Numbered from the stretch's first letter, positions 1 to 8,669 are shown. The stretch: DNA of 15,253 nucleotides from SG8-30 sp037443885 (GCA_037443885.1 JBBINN010000067.1:1-15253); one strand, 5' to 3'. Translations and numbers: made by a program. Notes: generated by a model from the sequence alone, not told the origin.

Positions 1-599
1 ATGCGCACGCGCATGCCCCCGCGGCGAACTTCCTCGAGGCCGTCGAGGAGCTGAAGCCCACCGCCATCATCGGCGTCGGCGCCACGCCCGGCACGTTCAC
101 GCGCGAGGTCGTCGAGGCCATGGCGCGGTTGAACGACCGGCCGCTCGTGTTCGCGCTCTCGAACCCCACCTCGCGCGCCGAGTGCACGGCCGAGCAGGCC
201 TACGCCTGGTCGGGCGGGCGGGCGCTGTTCGCCTCCGGCAGCCCCTTCGACCCCGTCACGCTCGACGGGCGGCGCTACGTGCCGCGGCAGGGCAACAACT
301 CTTATATCTTCCCTGGCGTCGGCCTCGGCCTCGTCGCCGTGCGCGCCTCACGGGCCACGGACGCCATGTTCATGGCTGCCGCCCGCACGCTCGCAGGGAT
401 GGTGCGCGAGGAGGACCTCGCGCAGGGAAGCCTCTATCCGCCGCTCGCGAAGGTGCGCCAGGTCTCGGCGAAGATCGCGGTTGCAGTCGCCGAGATCGCG
501 TTCGAGGACGGACTCGCAGGCATCGCACGGCCGGAGGACCTGCCCGGGTTCATCCAGGAGCAGATGTACGACCCGCACTATGTGAGTTACGCGGATTAG
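1..599 (+). CDS. malic enzyme, C-terminal part (5' end outside window)
   Basis: Malic enzyme decarboxylates malate oxidatively to pyruvate and CO2, producing NAD(P)H in the cytoplasm. The reading frame is open from position 3, so about 198 residues of the C-terminal NAD(P)-binding domain are visible. Family signatures are clear: a GVGATPGTFT nucleotide-binding loop, FALSNPTSRAECTAEQAY, RALFASGSPFDPV, QGNNSYIFPGVGLGLVAV, and a C-terminal MYDPHYVSYAD. The wording of these blocks is closer to the long, eukaryote-like NADP malic enzyme class than to E. coli MaeA, but cofactor choice cannot be decided from this fragment, so no symbol is given. It ends at TAG 597-599. The start and the malate-binding domain lie upstream. 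The only oddity is that it is cut by the window edge. Confidence 0.93.
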   Translation, partial: AHAHAPAANFLEAVEELKPTAIIGVGATPGTFTREVVEAMARLNDRPLVFALSNPTSRAECTAEQAYAWSGGRALFASGSPFDPVTLDGRRYVPRQGNNSYIFPGVGLGLVAVRASRATDAMFMAAARTLAGMVREEDLAQGSLYPPLAKVRQVSAKIAVAVAEIAFEDGLAGIARPEDLPGFIQEQMYDPHYVSYAD

Positions 600-600
600 G

Positions 601-651
601 GGCCGCGGACGTTGTCCTGTTGGGTCCAGCGAAGGCCGGGGCGTCGCGGCC
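601..651 (+). terminator. possible stem-loop after malic enzyme gene
   Basis: An imperfect inverted repeat starts one base after the malic enzyme stop codon: arm ggccgcggacg at 601-611 and arm cgtcgcggcc at 642-651, with one bulged G and a loop of about 30 bases. No T-run follows, so a classical intrinsic terminator is not supported. It may only be GC-rich coincidence or an mRNA 3' structure. Confidence 0.2.
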
Positions 652-665
652 ACCCGCAGGGGGTG

Positions 666-1676
666 ATGATGGCGGCCTGTGTCCTGGTGCTGTGGGCCGT
701 TGCCGCCACACCGCTTGCGACAGCGCTGCCGCCCGAGGAACCCGCGGAACTGAAAAGCGCCTCGGCACCGGTCCCGGCTGCTCATTCGCTGGACGGCAGC
801 CCGCTCCACCCAGCCGTCCTGTCCGAGGAGGAAAGCCGGCGCCTGCATGCCGACCTGGCCGCCGCCCAGGACGCCTTCGATGTCGATCCCAGCGAGGTGA
901 ACACCATCTGGCTCGGCCGCCGGCTTGCCTACCTGCAGCGCTACCGCGAGGCGGTGGACGTGTTCTCGAAGGGCCTCGAGCGCTTCCCGCAGTCCTACCG
1001 CCTTTATCGCCACCGTGGCCATCGCCACATCACGCTGCGGAACTTCGACGCGGCGATCGCCGACTTCGAGCGTGCCTACGAGCTGATGCCGAAGGGCTCG
1101 ATCGAGACCGAGCCCGACGGCATGCCCAACGCGCGGGGCATCCCTCTGTCCAACACCCAGTTCAACGTCCTCTATCACCATGCGCTCGCGCACTACCTGA
1201 GGGGCGAGTGGGTGGCCGCCGAGCGGCTGTGGCGCGAGAGCCTCGACTACGCGGACAACCCGGACCTGCAGGTTGCCGCAAGAGACTGGCTGTACATGAC
1301 GCTGCGCCGGCAGGGCGAGAAGGCGGCCGCCGCCGAGGTGATTGCCGCCATCCCGCCGGACATCGAAGTCATCGAGGATGAGGCCTACCTGCAGCGGCTC
1401 AGGCTCTACCGCGGCGAGATTTCACCCGAAGCACTGCTGACCGACGGCATCGGCGAGAGCCTGCTGCTGGTCACCCAGGGCTACGGCGTGGCCAACTGGT
1501 ATCTCTACGAGGGCCAGCCCGAGCGCGCGGCCGGGATCCGCCGACGCATCCTCGGCACGGGCGCCTGGGCCGCCTTCGGCTACATCGCCGCGGAGGCCGA
1601 CGACCACTGCGCCAAATCCGGATGCGGGGTCCGGCCTGTGGGCGGTTTCTTTTGGAACGGAGCCGACCGCCGGTAG
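666..1676 (+). CDS. secreted tetratricopeptide-repeat protein
   Basis: This is a 336-residue protein of unknown function, probably periplasmic. I chose the ATG at 666 because a GCAGGGGG purine stretch lies just upstream and the protein then begins with a clean signal peptide (hydrophobic residues about 5-20, AxA-like site near 18-20). A TTG at 612 would put charged residues ahead of it; ATG 669 is equally possible. TPR-like helical pairs are visible at about 77-110 (WLGRRLAYLQRYREAVDVF), 111-144 (RNFDAAIADFERAYEL) and 166-199 (YLRGEWVAAERLWRESL), with weaker repeats to about 230. Such repeats are protein-interaction scaffolds. The C-terminal 100 residues are unassigned. The next gene starts about 40 bp downstream on the same strand and is also exported, so the two may act together. 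Partner unknown. Confidence 0.8.
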   Translation: MMAACVLVLWAVAATPLATALPPEEPAELKSASAPVPAAHSLDGSPLHPAVLSEEESRRLHADLAAAQDAFDVDPSEVNTIWLGRRLAYLQRYREAVDVFSKGLERFPQSYRLYRHRGHRHITLRNFDAAIADFERAYELMPKGSIETEPDGMPNARGIPLSNTQFNVLYHHALAHYLRGEWVAAERLWRESLDYADNPDLQVAARDWLYMTLRRQGEKAAAAEVIAAIPPDIEVIEDEAYLQRLRLYRGEISPEALLTDGIGESLLLVTQGYGVANWYLYEGQPERAAGIRRRILGTGAWAAFGYIAAEADDHCAKSGCGVRPVGGFFWNGADRR

Positions 1677-1718
1677 TCCAGGTCGGGATTGCAACCAGTG
1701 AAGGCCCTATTCTTGCGC

Positions 1719-3674
1719 ATGGAGCCCGCGTTCAACCTGCTGAGGTCGATCACCCTCGTGGTCGCCCTGGCGCCGCTCGCTGCCTGTGGCGGCGGAAGCA
1801 GCGACTCCGGGGGCGGGAGCGGCAGCCCCGCACCCGTGCCCCCGACCAACCGCGCGCCGGTGGCCGTGATCAGCGCGCCGACTGCCGCCATGACCGGCAC
1901 CGCGGTCAGCATCGACGCACGAGCCAGCAGCGATCCGGATGGCGACGCCCTGACCTATCGCTGGACCCTGACGGCGCCCGGCGGCAGCGGCGCATCGATC
2001 GGCGCCCCCACCGCCGCCCAGACTGCGTTCACGCCGGATGTTCCGGGCAGCTACCAGCTGCAGCTCGTGGTCAACGACGGGCGGGTCGATTCGGCTCCGG
2101 CCACGCACACGATGACGGCCACCGCACCGTCGCCCATCCGAGCGACGCTGCAGACGCCGCCGGCCGGTGGACTGGTCGGCGATACAGTCAGGATCGTCGT
2201 CACGATCACCTCGACGTTCGAGGTGTCGTCGGTCATCGCCACGCTGGCCGGGCAGACGGTCCCGCTCGTCTTTGCGCCCGATGCCTGGTGCAGCCGCTTC
2301 GGCTGCGGACCCGGCTTCGCCGGGACGGTGTCGCTTGCGGGCCGACCGACCGGGCGCTACGCGCTGTCGGTCGAGGCGACCGACGTGCGGGGCAACGTGG
2401 ACCGCCTGTCCGTGGAGGTCATCTACGACAGCTCGCCCGTACTCGCGGTGATCTCTCCGCTGGACCAGAGCGTGGCCTTGCCGACCGTGGAACTCGATGC
2501 CCGCTGCACCGACGACGTTGCACCGTGCGTCGTGGAACTGCGCGTGAACGACCAGCTCCAGCGCAGCGCGGCGTCGGTCCTGCGGGAGCAGCTGGACCTC
2601 AGCGCTTGGATGGGCAGGCCGGTGAGGCTCGACCTGACCGCGGTCGACTCCGCCGGCCAGAGGACCCGGCAGGCCCTCACGGTCTACGTCGAGTCGCCCG
2701 ACCGGCTGACCGTCGTTACCGAACTTCCCGGACCCATCGTCGATGCAGATGGCCGACGTCTGCTGTTCGTCGAGCCTGGCTCTGGCGGCGACCGGCTGTC
2801 GATCCACGACCGCAGCACGGGCCTCACCGAAGCCATCCCTGTCCCCTCCGGCAGGACCTTGCTGCCCGGATCCGCCTTCCTCACGCCGAGCGGCGCGATC
2901 TTCGTGACGCAGGCGACGGGCGGGAGCGCACTTTCCGGCCGGCTCTATCTATGGGCCAGCGGCGTGCTCACGGACCTCGGCTTCCCGGATTCCCTCGGGT
3001 CGCTCGCCGTGGCCGGCGAGTATGCGATCTGGAACCAGGGTCGGAATCTCCATCGCCTGAACACCACCAGCGGCGGGTCGACACTGGTCTCCGACGACTC
3101 CGGCAACACCGACAATGCCGTGGCGGCGGACGGCACGGTCGTGTTCTGGAACCGCAGCTACCAGATCGTGCAGGACAAGTCCGGCCAGCAGAGCGTGCTC
3201 ATCAGCGATCCGGAGCACTGGCACGTGTGGCCACGAACGGACGGCAAGGCTGTGCTCTACCACCGGCGGACACCCTGCTGCACCACCCACCCATACGCGA
3301 TCGTCCTGTACCAGGCGGGAACTTCCACGGTGCTGGCGGCCCCTCGTCAGCAACTCGTCGTGGCGGACCTCGACTACCAGATCCGCGACGGCTGGGTCGC
3401 CTTCACGGATCTCGGCAACCTCGGCCAGCTGCATGTCTTCACCCGCAGCCCGGCCGGTGCCGTGCTCCGCCACACGGACTTCGGCAGCAGCAGCCGCATC
3501 GATCGCCTCGGCGGCAACGGCGAGGTCATGGTCCTCAATGGCGAGCGGCGCCTGTTCAGTCGCGGTGACGGCACCATCGGGATCAGCTCGAGCTCGGGGC
3601 GAAGCTACTGGCTCGACAACCGGTGGTACGTCTCGATCGGCCGCGCGTTCCTGTCCGCGGACACGGGCCATTGA
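1719..3674 (+). CDS. lipoprotein with PKD domain, Ig-like segments and propeller-like C-terminus
   Basis: This 651-residue cell-envelope lipoprotein has no recognised function. From ATG 1719 the signal peptide ends in a lipobox LAAC with the acylated Cys at residue 23, followed by a flexible Gly/Ser/Pro linker (24-45). A PKD-type domain covers about 46-135, with the typical DARASSDPDGDALTYRW and DVPGSYQLQLVVNDG blocks. Two further beta-rich Ig-like segments follow (about 138-235 and 243-335); the first has a Cys pair in DAWCSRFGCG and the second another in DARCTDDVAPC. The last 300 residues show repeating short blocks such as DGRRLLFVEPG, SGAIFVTQA, GEYAIWNQG and DGTVVFWN, as in TolB/WD-like propellers; this is inferred from pattern only. 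Upstream GTG 1698 and TTG 1689 are alternative starts. PKD and propeller domains usually bind proteins or carbohydrates outside the cell. It follows the secreted TPR gene closely. Confidence 0.78.
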   Translation: MEPAFNLLRSITLVVALAPLAACGGGSSDSGGGSGSPAPVPPTNRAPVAVISAPTAAMTGTAVSIDARASSDPDGDALTYRWTLTAPGGSGASIGAPTAAQTAFTPDVPGSYQLQLVVNDGRVDSAPATHTMTATAPSPIRATLQTPPAGGLVGDTVRIVVTITSTFEVSSVIATLAGQTVPLVFAPDAWCSRFGCGPGFAGTVSLAGRPTGRYALSVEATDVRGNVDRLSVEVIYDSSPVLAVISPLDQSVALPTVELDARCTDDVAPCVVELRVNDQLQRSAASVLREQLDLSAWMGRPVRLDLTAVDSAGQRTRQALTVYVESPDRLTVVTELPGPIVDADGRRLLFVEPGSGGDRLSIHDRSTGLTEAIPVPSGRTLLPGSAFLTPSGAIFVTQATGGSALSGRLYLWASGVLTDLGFPDSLGSLAVAGEYAIWNQGRNLHRLNTTSGGSTLVSDDSGNTDNAVAADGTVVFWNRSYQIVQDKSGQQSVLISDPEHWHVWPRTDGKAVLYHRRTPCCTTHPYAIVLYQAGTSTVLAAPRQQLVVADLDYQIRDGWVAFTDLGNLGQLHVFTRSPAGAVLRHTDFGSSSRIDRLGGNGEVMVLNGERRLFSRGDGTIGISSSSGRSYWLDNRWYVSIGRAFLSADTGH

Positions 3675-3761
3675 GCGGAATGTCCGTGTCCCGTCGCGCG
3701 GCGCGTCCATCGCCGGCATTCTCGCCCGTCACGAGTTCGACGCGGGATCTGCCATCCCCCG

Positions 3762-4176
3762 GCGCTGACCGTCGGGCTGGCGGCCACCTGGCAGTTACGA
3801 AACACCGCGCAAGTGCCGAACGAACCGCCGAATAGCCGGTTCAAGATCGACGAGCTGACGGGCGACGGTCCGCTTCCGGCCGGACGCGCGGTGCTTGACT
3901 GGCCGTTGAGCGCAAAGCACCGGCTGCGATTCCTCATCGCCCCGTTGCAGGTCGAAGTGACCGGCACCGCTACCAGGCCTGCTGGACTTCGAAGGCTTCG
4001 CCGCACCGCAAGGCCGCTCCATCGACGCAGCGCTGAAGCCAGGTTGCGACGTCACGCCGGACATCACCGTCGCCGACGGGTACCGCTTCCTCGACGGCGG
4101 CGCGGACAACGACGACCTGTACACGTTCGCCCGCTTCGACGCTGCCGTGCTCGGACTGAAATGGAGGTTCCGGTAA
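3762..4176 (+). pseudogene. decayed outer-membrane beta-barrel protein gene
   Basis: Two pieces of one protein are readable in different frames. From about 3762 the frame gives ALTVGLAATWQLRNTAQVPN and then FKIDELTGDGPLPAGRAVLD, WPLSAKHRLRFLIAPLQVEV, after which the sense is lost near 3965-3978. From 3979 the +1 frame gives LLDFEGFAAPQGRSIDAALK, DVTPDITVADGYRFLDGGAD and a terminal LKWRFR before TAA 4174-4176. Amphipathic strands and a final aromatic residue fit an outer-membrane barrel; from memory, related intact proteins carry some 70-80 more residues between these two blocks, so the middle appears deleted as well as frameshifted. There is no start codon or signal peptide in frame. The exact 5' limit of the remnant is uncertain. 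Confidence 0.65.
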
Positions 4177-4206
4177 CCGTCACTGCAGCGGATCGCCTGA
4201 GCGGCG

Positions 4207-4608
4207 TCAGCCCTCGCTGATGGCAGTCGCAATTCCCGTCGGCGGCGCCTCCTTCGGGTCCTTGCCGAACCGGTTGCTGCCCCGCGTGCCTTCATGAACG
4301 TAGAAGATCAGCAGCACGATGATGCCGACCAGCGGAATCAGGCCGATCAGCACCCACCAGCCGGTGCGATCCGTGTCGTGCAGCCTGTGAACCGAGACCG
4401 CGAGTCCCGGCAGGAACATGGCCAGCCAGAACAGCGTGCTGAGCAGCCCCGTCCCCGTCTCCTTGTCCATGAAGCCCAGCATGACGTCCACGACCGCGAG
4501 CGTGAACACGCCCAGCGCGAAGAACAGCTGGAAGAACCAGAATTCCTTGCGCCTGGCCCGGCCTTGGAACACCGCGTACTTCCTGAGCGCCTCGAGATAC
4601 CAGTTCAC
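4207..4608 (-). CDS. DUF805 family inner-membrane protein
   Basis: This is a 133-residue inner-membrane protein of the DUF805 family, function unknown. I set the start at GTG 4608 because it gives the usual family opening VNWYLEALRKYAVFQGRARR, and AGGGAG lies about 6-7 bases upstream; the frame is open further upstream but that part is unlike the family and Cys-rich by chance. Family marks are GRARRKEFWFFQLF, a central SVHRLHDTDRTGWW block and the C-terminal GSNRFGKDP. Three hydrophobic segments (about 25-45, 55-75 and 85-105) are likely membrane helices. It ends at TGA 4207-4209, facing the barrel pseudogene convergently. The DUF924 gene lies upstream on the same strand with a gap of 122 bp, so co-transcription is possible but not shown. 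Confidence 0.88.
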   Translation of the reverse strand: MNWYLEALRKYAVFQGRARRKEFWFFQLFFALGVFTLAVVDVMLGFMDKETGTGLLSTLFWLAMFLPGLAVSVHRLHDTDRTGWWVLIGLIPLVGIIVLLIFYVHEGTRGSNRFGKDPKEAPPTGIATAISEG

Positions 4609-4726
4609 CAGGTTCTCCCTCGTTTGAAATTCTTCGGCGCAGCCGGATTGTTCCCGGCAACGTGCACAGCCTATGCCGCATCCTGCCGGGACTCCAGCCA
4701 TCATGTCGGCCCGCGCTCCGACCCTC

Positions 4727-4738
4727 GCTTCTAGAAGC
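4727..4738. repeat. 12-bp perfect palindrome at DUF924 gene stop
   Basis: The sequence gcttctagaagc is its own reverse complement and includes the last codons and stop of the DUF924 gene. It contains an XbaI-type tctaga core. It may be chance; no regulatory role can be argued. Confidence 0.3.
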
Positions 4739-5282
4739 TCGACCCCGGCATCTTGAGGAACTCCAGTTCCTCCCCGGTGGATGGTCGACCCAGGATCGCG
4801 TTGCGGTGCGGGTACCGGCCGAAGCGGTCGATGATGGCCTTGTGCCGCAGCTCGAAGTCGAGGTTCGACGGCAGTCCGAGCGCCTCGAACAAGCTCACGG
4901 CGCCTTCGTGAATGACCGCGGACTCGCTGTGCATGTAGGGCAGGTACAGGAAGACCCTCTGCCCGGGCGGCAGCGCGACGTCGTGGCCGCCCGCCACGGC
5001 CTCCTGGGCGAGCACCAGGGCGACGGCATCGAAGGCGAAGGCTAGCGGGGTTCCGCGATACATGTTGCGCGAGAACTGGTCCAGCACGATGACTTCCGCC
5101 AGGCGGCCGGCGGGCTGTACACGCCAGGCGCTCAGCTCAGCGCGCGCGGCTGCGCCGTGGACCGAGGCGAAACGCTCGCGCACGACCTGATCGAACGCCG
5201 GATCCGCCTTCCACCACTGTGCCGGCTCGATCTCCTCGAACCAGAAATCCAGCACCGCGGACGGGCTCATGGCTTCGGTCAT
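4731..5282 (-). CDS. DUF924 family protein
   Basis: This 183-residue, probably cytoplasmic protein belongs to the widespread DUF924 family (alpha-helical, TPR-like fold in known structures); its biochemical role is not established. Conserved blocks are seen in order: VLDFWFEE near the N-terminus, QWWKADPAFDQVVRERF, VIVLDQFSRNMYRGTPLAFA, VFLYLPYMHSE, and IIDRFGRYPHRNAILGR followed by GEELEFL. Length matches the family. The ATG at 5282 is preceded by a strong GAGGGAGGG ribosome-binding site about 5 bases away. ATG at residue 5 is an alternative. It is not obviously linked in function to the cus operon that lies upstream on the same strand beyond a 259-bp gap. Confidence 0.9.
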   Translation of the reverse strand: MTEAMSPSAVLDFWFEEIEPAQWWKADPAFDQVVRERFASVHGAAARAELSAWRVQPAGRLAEVIVLDQFSRNMYRGTPLAFAFDAVALVLAQEAVAGGHDVALPPGQRVFLYLPYMHSESAVIHEGAVSLFEALGLPSNLDFELRHKAIIDRFGRYPHRNAILGRPSTGEELEFLKMPGSSF

Positions 5283-5541
5283 TCAGCCCTCCCTCAATGA
5301 CGTCCGATCATCCAACTTCCTTCATTCGGTCCTGCAAGAGGCGATATCGTCCGTTCCGTCAGCCGGCCGGCCAGGCGGTGAGGACGAGCGCCAGCAGTGG
5401 GAACCACGCGAAGGCTGCGGCGAAGTCGACCTTACCACGACCCAACGCAGCCCGGCTGCGGACTCAGGTTCGGCACCAACCCACCTGCTTCCGGGACCTC
5501 CAGTGCATGGCGCTGCCGCGGCGCGGCTCCCGTCAGTCGCC
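5283..5541. other. gap between cusA and DUF924 gene
   Basis: These 259 bases hold no convincing gene. On the minus strand a 28-codon frame (5445-5359, TTG start) encodes a hydrophobic stretch FAAAFAWFPLLALVLTAW that could be a single membrane helix, but it lacks a ribosome-binding site. A GC-only inverted repeat gccgcg/cgcggc lies around 5510-5525 without a T-run, so no terminator is called for the cus operon. The ribosome-binding site and presumably the promoter of the DUF924 gene are at the left end. Confidence 0.5.
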
Positions 5542-8500
5542 TCATGTCCGTCGCCGCACCTCCCGCCGCTTGATCAGCAGGAACGCCGCCGGAATCACCA
5601 CCAGCGTGAGCAGCATCGCGCTCACCATGCCGCCGACCATGGGCGCGGCGATGCGCCGCATGACCTCCGAGCCGGTGCCGGTGCCCCACATGACGGGCAG
5701 CAGGCCGACGATGATCGTCAGCACCGTCATGAGCTTCGGTCGCAGCCGCAGCAGCGCGCCCTCGATGACGCTCTCGTGCACGTCTTTCCCGTCGAGCGGC
5801 CGGCCGGCGGCCGCGGCGGCGGCTTCGCGCCGTGCCCAGGCGAGGTTGAGGTAGAGCAGCATCACGACGCCGGTCTCGGCGGCCACGCCGGCGAGCGCGA
5901 TGAAGCCGACGGCGGTCGCGATGCTCAGGTTGTAGTCGAGCGCGTAGAGCAGCCAGACGCCGCCGACGAGTGCAAACGGCAGGCTGCCGAGAATGAGACC
6001 GACGTCGGTGAAGCGCCGGAAATTGACGTAGAGCACCAGCACGATGATGGCGAGAGTGAGCGGCAGCACCACCTGCAGCCGCTCGGCCGCGCGCTCCCAG
6101 TATTCGTACTGGCCGGACCAGCGCAGGCTGTAGCCAGGCGGCAGCGGCACCTCGGCGGCCACCCGCTCGCGCGCCTCGTCGACGAACGAACCGAGGTCAC
6201 GCCCGGCGAGATCCACATAGACCCAACCACTGGGCCGGGCGTTCTCGCTCCTGATCATGGCCGGCCCGTCGGTGATGCGTACCGTTGCCACATCCGCGAG
6301 CGTGAGCTGCGCGCCGTTCGGCGCCACGATGGGAAGCGACCGGAGCCGCTCGACGGAATTGCGCCAGTCCTGCGGATAGCGCAGGTTGACGGGATAGCGC
6401 TCGAGGCCCTCGACGGTGTAGGTGAGCGTCATGCCGCCGACCGCGAGCTCCACGATCTCCTGGATGTCGGCGATGTTGAGGCCGAAGCGCGCCGCGTCGC
6501 GCCGGCGGATGTCCACATCCACGTACCGGCCGGTAGCCGCGCGCTCGGCGTACACGGAGGTGGTGCCCGGCAGCGCCGCGACGACCCGCTCGATCGCAAG
6601 GCCGATGCGCTCGATCTCGGCGAGGTCCGGCCCCATGATCTTGATGCCGACCGGCGTCTTGATGCCCGTGGCGAGCATGTCGATACGCGTCTTGATGGGT
6701 GGCACCCAGGTGTTTGCGAGGCCTGGAACCTGCACGGCGCGGTTCAGCTCCTCGCGCAGCTTCTCCGGGGTCATGCCGGGCCGCCACTCCTCGCGTGGCT
6801 TCAGCATGATCGTGGTCTCCAGCATCTCGAAGGGCGCCGGGTCGGTGGCCGTCTCGGCGCGGCCGGCCTTGCCGAACACGCGCTCCACCTCCGGCACGGT
6901 CTTGATGAGCCGATCGGTCTGCTGCAGCAGCGCCCGGACGGTGTCCGCCGAGACGCCCGGCAGCGTCGTCGGCATGTACATCAGGTCGCCCTCGTCGAGC
7001 TCCGGCATGAACTCGGTGCCGAGCCGGGACCAGGGCCACAGGGTGGCGAGCGCCAGCACCGCGGTGCCGGCCAGCACTGCCCAGGGTTGGCGCAGCGCGA
7101 GGTCGATCGCCGGGCGGTAGACCGCGATCGCGGCGCGGTTCAGCGGGTTGGCGGTCTCGGGCTTCACCGGGCCGCGGACCAGCAACTCGAGCAGGACAGG
7201 CAAGAGCGTGATCGACAGCAGCGCCGCTGCGACCATTGCCCAGGTCTTGGTCCACGCGAGCGGCGCGAACAGCTTGCCCTCCTGCGCGCCAAGGGCAAAC
7301 ACCGGCAGGAAGGACAGCGCGATCACCATCAGCGAGAAGAAGATCGACGGCCCCACCTCGCGGCAGGCCTCCAGCACCAGCGCGGCGCGATCCTTGATCC
7401 CCTCGGCCGCGTGCTCGAGCTTCTTGTGCACGTTTTCGACCATCACGATGCCGGCATCCACCATGGTGCCGATCGCGATGGCGATGCCGCCGAGCGACAT
7501 GATGTTCGCGTTGATCCCCTGGAAATACATGATCAGGAACGACGCAAGGATGCCGAGCGGCAGCGTGATGATCACCACGAGGCTCGAGCGGAAGTGGAAC
7601 AGAAAGGCCACGCAGACGAGCGCTACGACGATGATTTCCTCGACCAGCTTGCCGCGCAGGTTGTCCACGGCCCGCTGGATGAGCGCGGAACGGTCGTAGG
7701 TCTCGACGACTTCGACACCCTCGGGCAGGCTGCGCTTCAGCTCCTCCAGCCGGTCGCGGACGCGCGCGATGGTCGCGCGGGCATTCTCGCCGTTGCGCAT
7801 GACGACGATGCCGCCGACCACTTCGCCCTCGCCGTCGAGCTCCCCGATGCCACGGCGCATCTCCGGCCCGAGGCGCAGGTCGGCGACGTCGCCGAGCAGC
7901 ACCGGCACGCCGGCCTCGGCCCTGAGCGGCAGGCTCGCGAGGTCGTCGAGGCTCTGGATGTAGCCGGAGGCGCGGACCATGTACTCCGCCTCGGCCATCT
8001 CGATCACCGAGCCGCCCGCCTCGCCGTTTCCGCGCTCGATCGCCATGCGAACGTCAGCCACCGTGAGCCCCTGGCCGCGCAGCCGCACTGGATCGAGGAC
8101 GACCTGGTACTGCTTGACCATGCCGCCGACCGTCGCCACCTCGGCCACGCCCGGCACGGCCTGCAGCTCGAACTTGAGGAACCAGTCCTGCAGGCTGCGC
8201 AGCTGCGCGAGGTCGTGCCGCCCGCTGCGGTCCACCAGTGCGTACTGGTAAATCCAGCCGACACCCGTTGCGTCGGGGCCGAGCGCGGGTCTCACGCTCG
8301 CAGGCAACCGCGCGGCGGCCTGGCTCAGGTACTCGAGCACGCGCGAACGCGCCCAGTAAGGATCGGTGCCGTCCTCGAACAGCACGTACACGAACGAGTC
8401 GCCGAAGAACGAGTAGCCGCGCACCGTAGTGGCGCCGGGCACCGACAGCAGCGCGGTCGTGAGCGGGTAGGTCACCTGGTCCTCGACGACGCGCGGCGAC

Positions 8501-8667
8501 TGGCCCGGGAACGGCGTGCGTACGATGACCTGGACGTCGGACAGGTCCGGGATGGCGTCCACCGGCGTGCGCAGCAGCGCCCAGAAGCCCGCTAGCGTCA
8601 GCAACGCCGCGAGCAGCAGCACCAGCGCGCGGTTGGCGAGCGAGGCGCGGATGATGTATTCGATCAT
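5542..8667 (-). CDS. cusA: CusA-type copper/silver efflux RND pump
   Basis: This 1041-residue inner-membrane proton-driven pump expels Cu(I)/Ag(I) through the CusC channel with CusB. It runs at full family length from MIEYIIRASLANRALVLLLA to a basic C-terminus. Heavy-metal RND blocks are present: TPVDAIPDLSDVQVIV, FEDGTDPYWARSRVLEY, GPDATGVGWIYQYALVDRSG, NANIMSLGGIAIAIGTMVDA (D404, E411 in the helix-4 proton relay region) and GFIALAGVAAETGVVMLLYL. The three methionines matching E. coli CusA M573, M623 and M672 are M565 (LMYMP), M615 (FEMLETT) and M664 (RIDMLATG), all offset by exactly 8, which argues for monovalent copper/silver rather than the divalent CzcA class. Start ATG 8667 lies 2 bp after the cusB stop, so translation is likely coupled. 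Assignment by family resemblance; metal range inferred. Confidence 0.96.
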   Translation of the reverse strand: MIEYIIRASLANRALVLLLAALLTLAGFWALLRTPVDAIPDLSDVQVIVRTPFPGQSPRVVEDQVTYPLTTALLSVPGATTVRGYSFFGDSFVYVLFEDGTDPYWARSRVLEYLSQAAARLPASVRPALGPDATGVGWIYQYALVDRSGRHDLAQLRSLQDWFLKFELQAVPGVAEVATVGGMVKQYQVVLDPVRLRGQGLTVADVRMAIERGNGEAGGSVIEMAEAEYMVRASGYIQSLDDLASLPLRAEAGVPVLLGDVADLRLGPEMRRGIGELDGEGEVVGGIVVMRNGENARATIARVRDRLEELKRSLPEGVEVVETYDRSALIQRAVDNLRGKLVEEIIVVALVCVAFLFHFRSSLVVIITLPLGILASFLIMYFQGINANIMSLGGIAIAIGTMVDAGIVMVENVHKKLEHAAEGIKDRAALVLEACREVGPSIFFSLMVIALSFLPVFALGAQEGKLFAPLAWTKTWAMVAAALLSITLLPVLLELLVRGPVKPETANPLNRAAIAVYRPAIDLALRQPWAVLAGTAVLALATLWPWSRLGTEFMPELDEGDLMYMPTTLPGVSADTVRALLQQTDRLIKTVPEVERVFGKAGRAETATDPAPFEMLETTIMLKPREEWRPGMTPEKLREELNRAVQVPGLANTWVPPIKTRIDMLATGIKTPVGIKIMGPDLAEIERIGLAIERVVAALPGTTSVYAERAATGRYVDVDIRRRDAARFGLNIADIQEIVELAVGGMTLTYTVEGLERYPVNLRYPQDWRNSVERLRSLPIVAPNGAQLTLADVATVRITDGPAMIRSENARPSGWVYVDLAGRDLGSFVDEARERVAAEVPLPPGYSLRWSGQYEYWERAAERLQVVLPLTLAIIVLVLYVNFRRFTDVGLILGSLPFALVGGVWLLYALDYNLSIATAVGFIALAGVAAETGVVMLLYLNLAWARREAAAAAAGRPLDGKDVHESVIEGALLRLRPKLMTVLTIIVGLLPVMWGTGTGSEVMRRIAAPMVGGMVSAMLLTLVVIPAAFLLIKRREVRRRT

Positions 8668-8669
8668 CG

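Noticed and set aside
182..1381. Plus-strand frame of 399 codons spanning malic enzyme and the TPR gene
   Set aside because: Arg/Ala/Gly/Pro-rich out-of-frame translation of two genes that both look genuine.
1622..3568. Plus-strand frame of 648 codons over the PKD lipoprotein
   Set aside because: Arg-rich shadow frame; the lipoprotein frame has a lipobox and a PKD domain.
5359..5445. Minus-strand 28-residue hydrophobic mini-protein downstream of cusA
   Set aside because: TTG start without ribosome-binding site, no recognised family; kept only as a remark on the gap.
5269..8595. An open plus-strand frame of 1108 codons opposite cusA, longer than cusA itself
   Set aside because: Its product is a low-complexity Arg/His/Gly/Asp/Gln mix with no domain, and it mirrors cusA codon periodicity in GC-rich DNA; cusA matches its family end to end.
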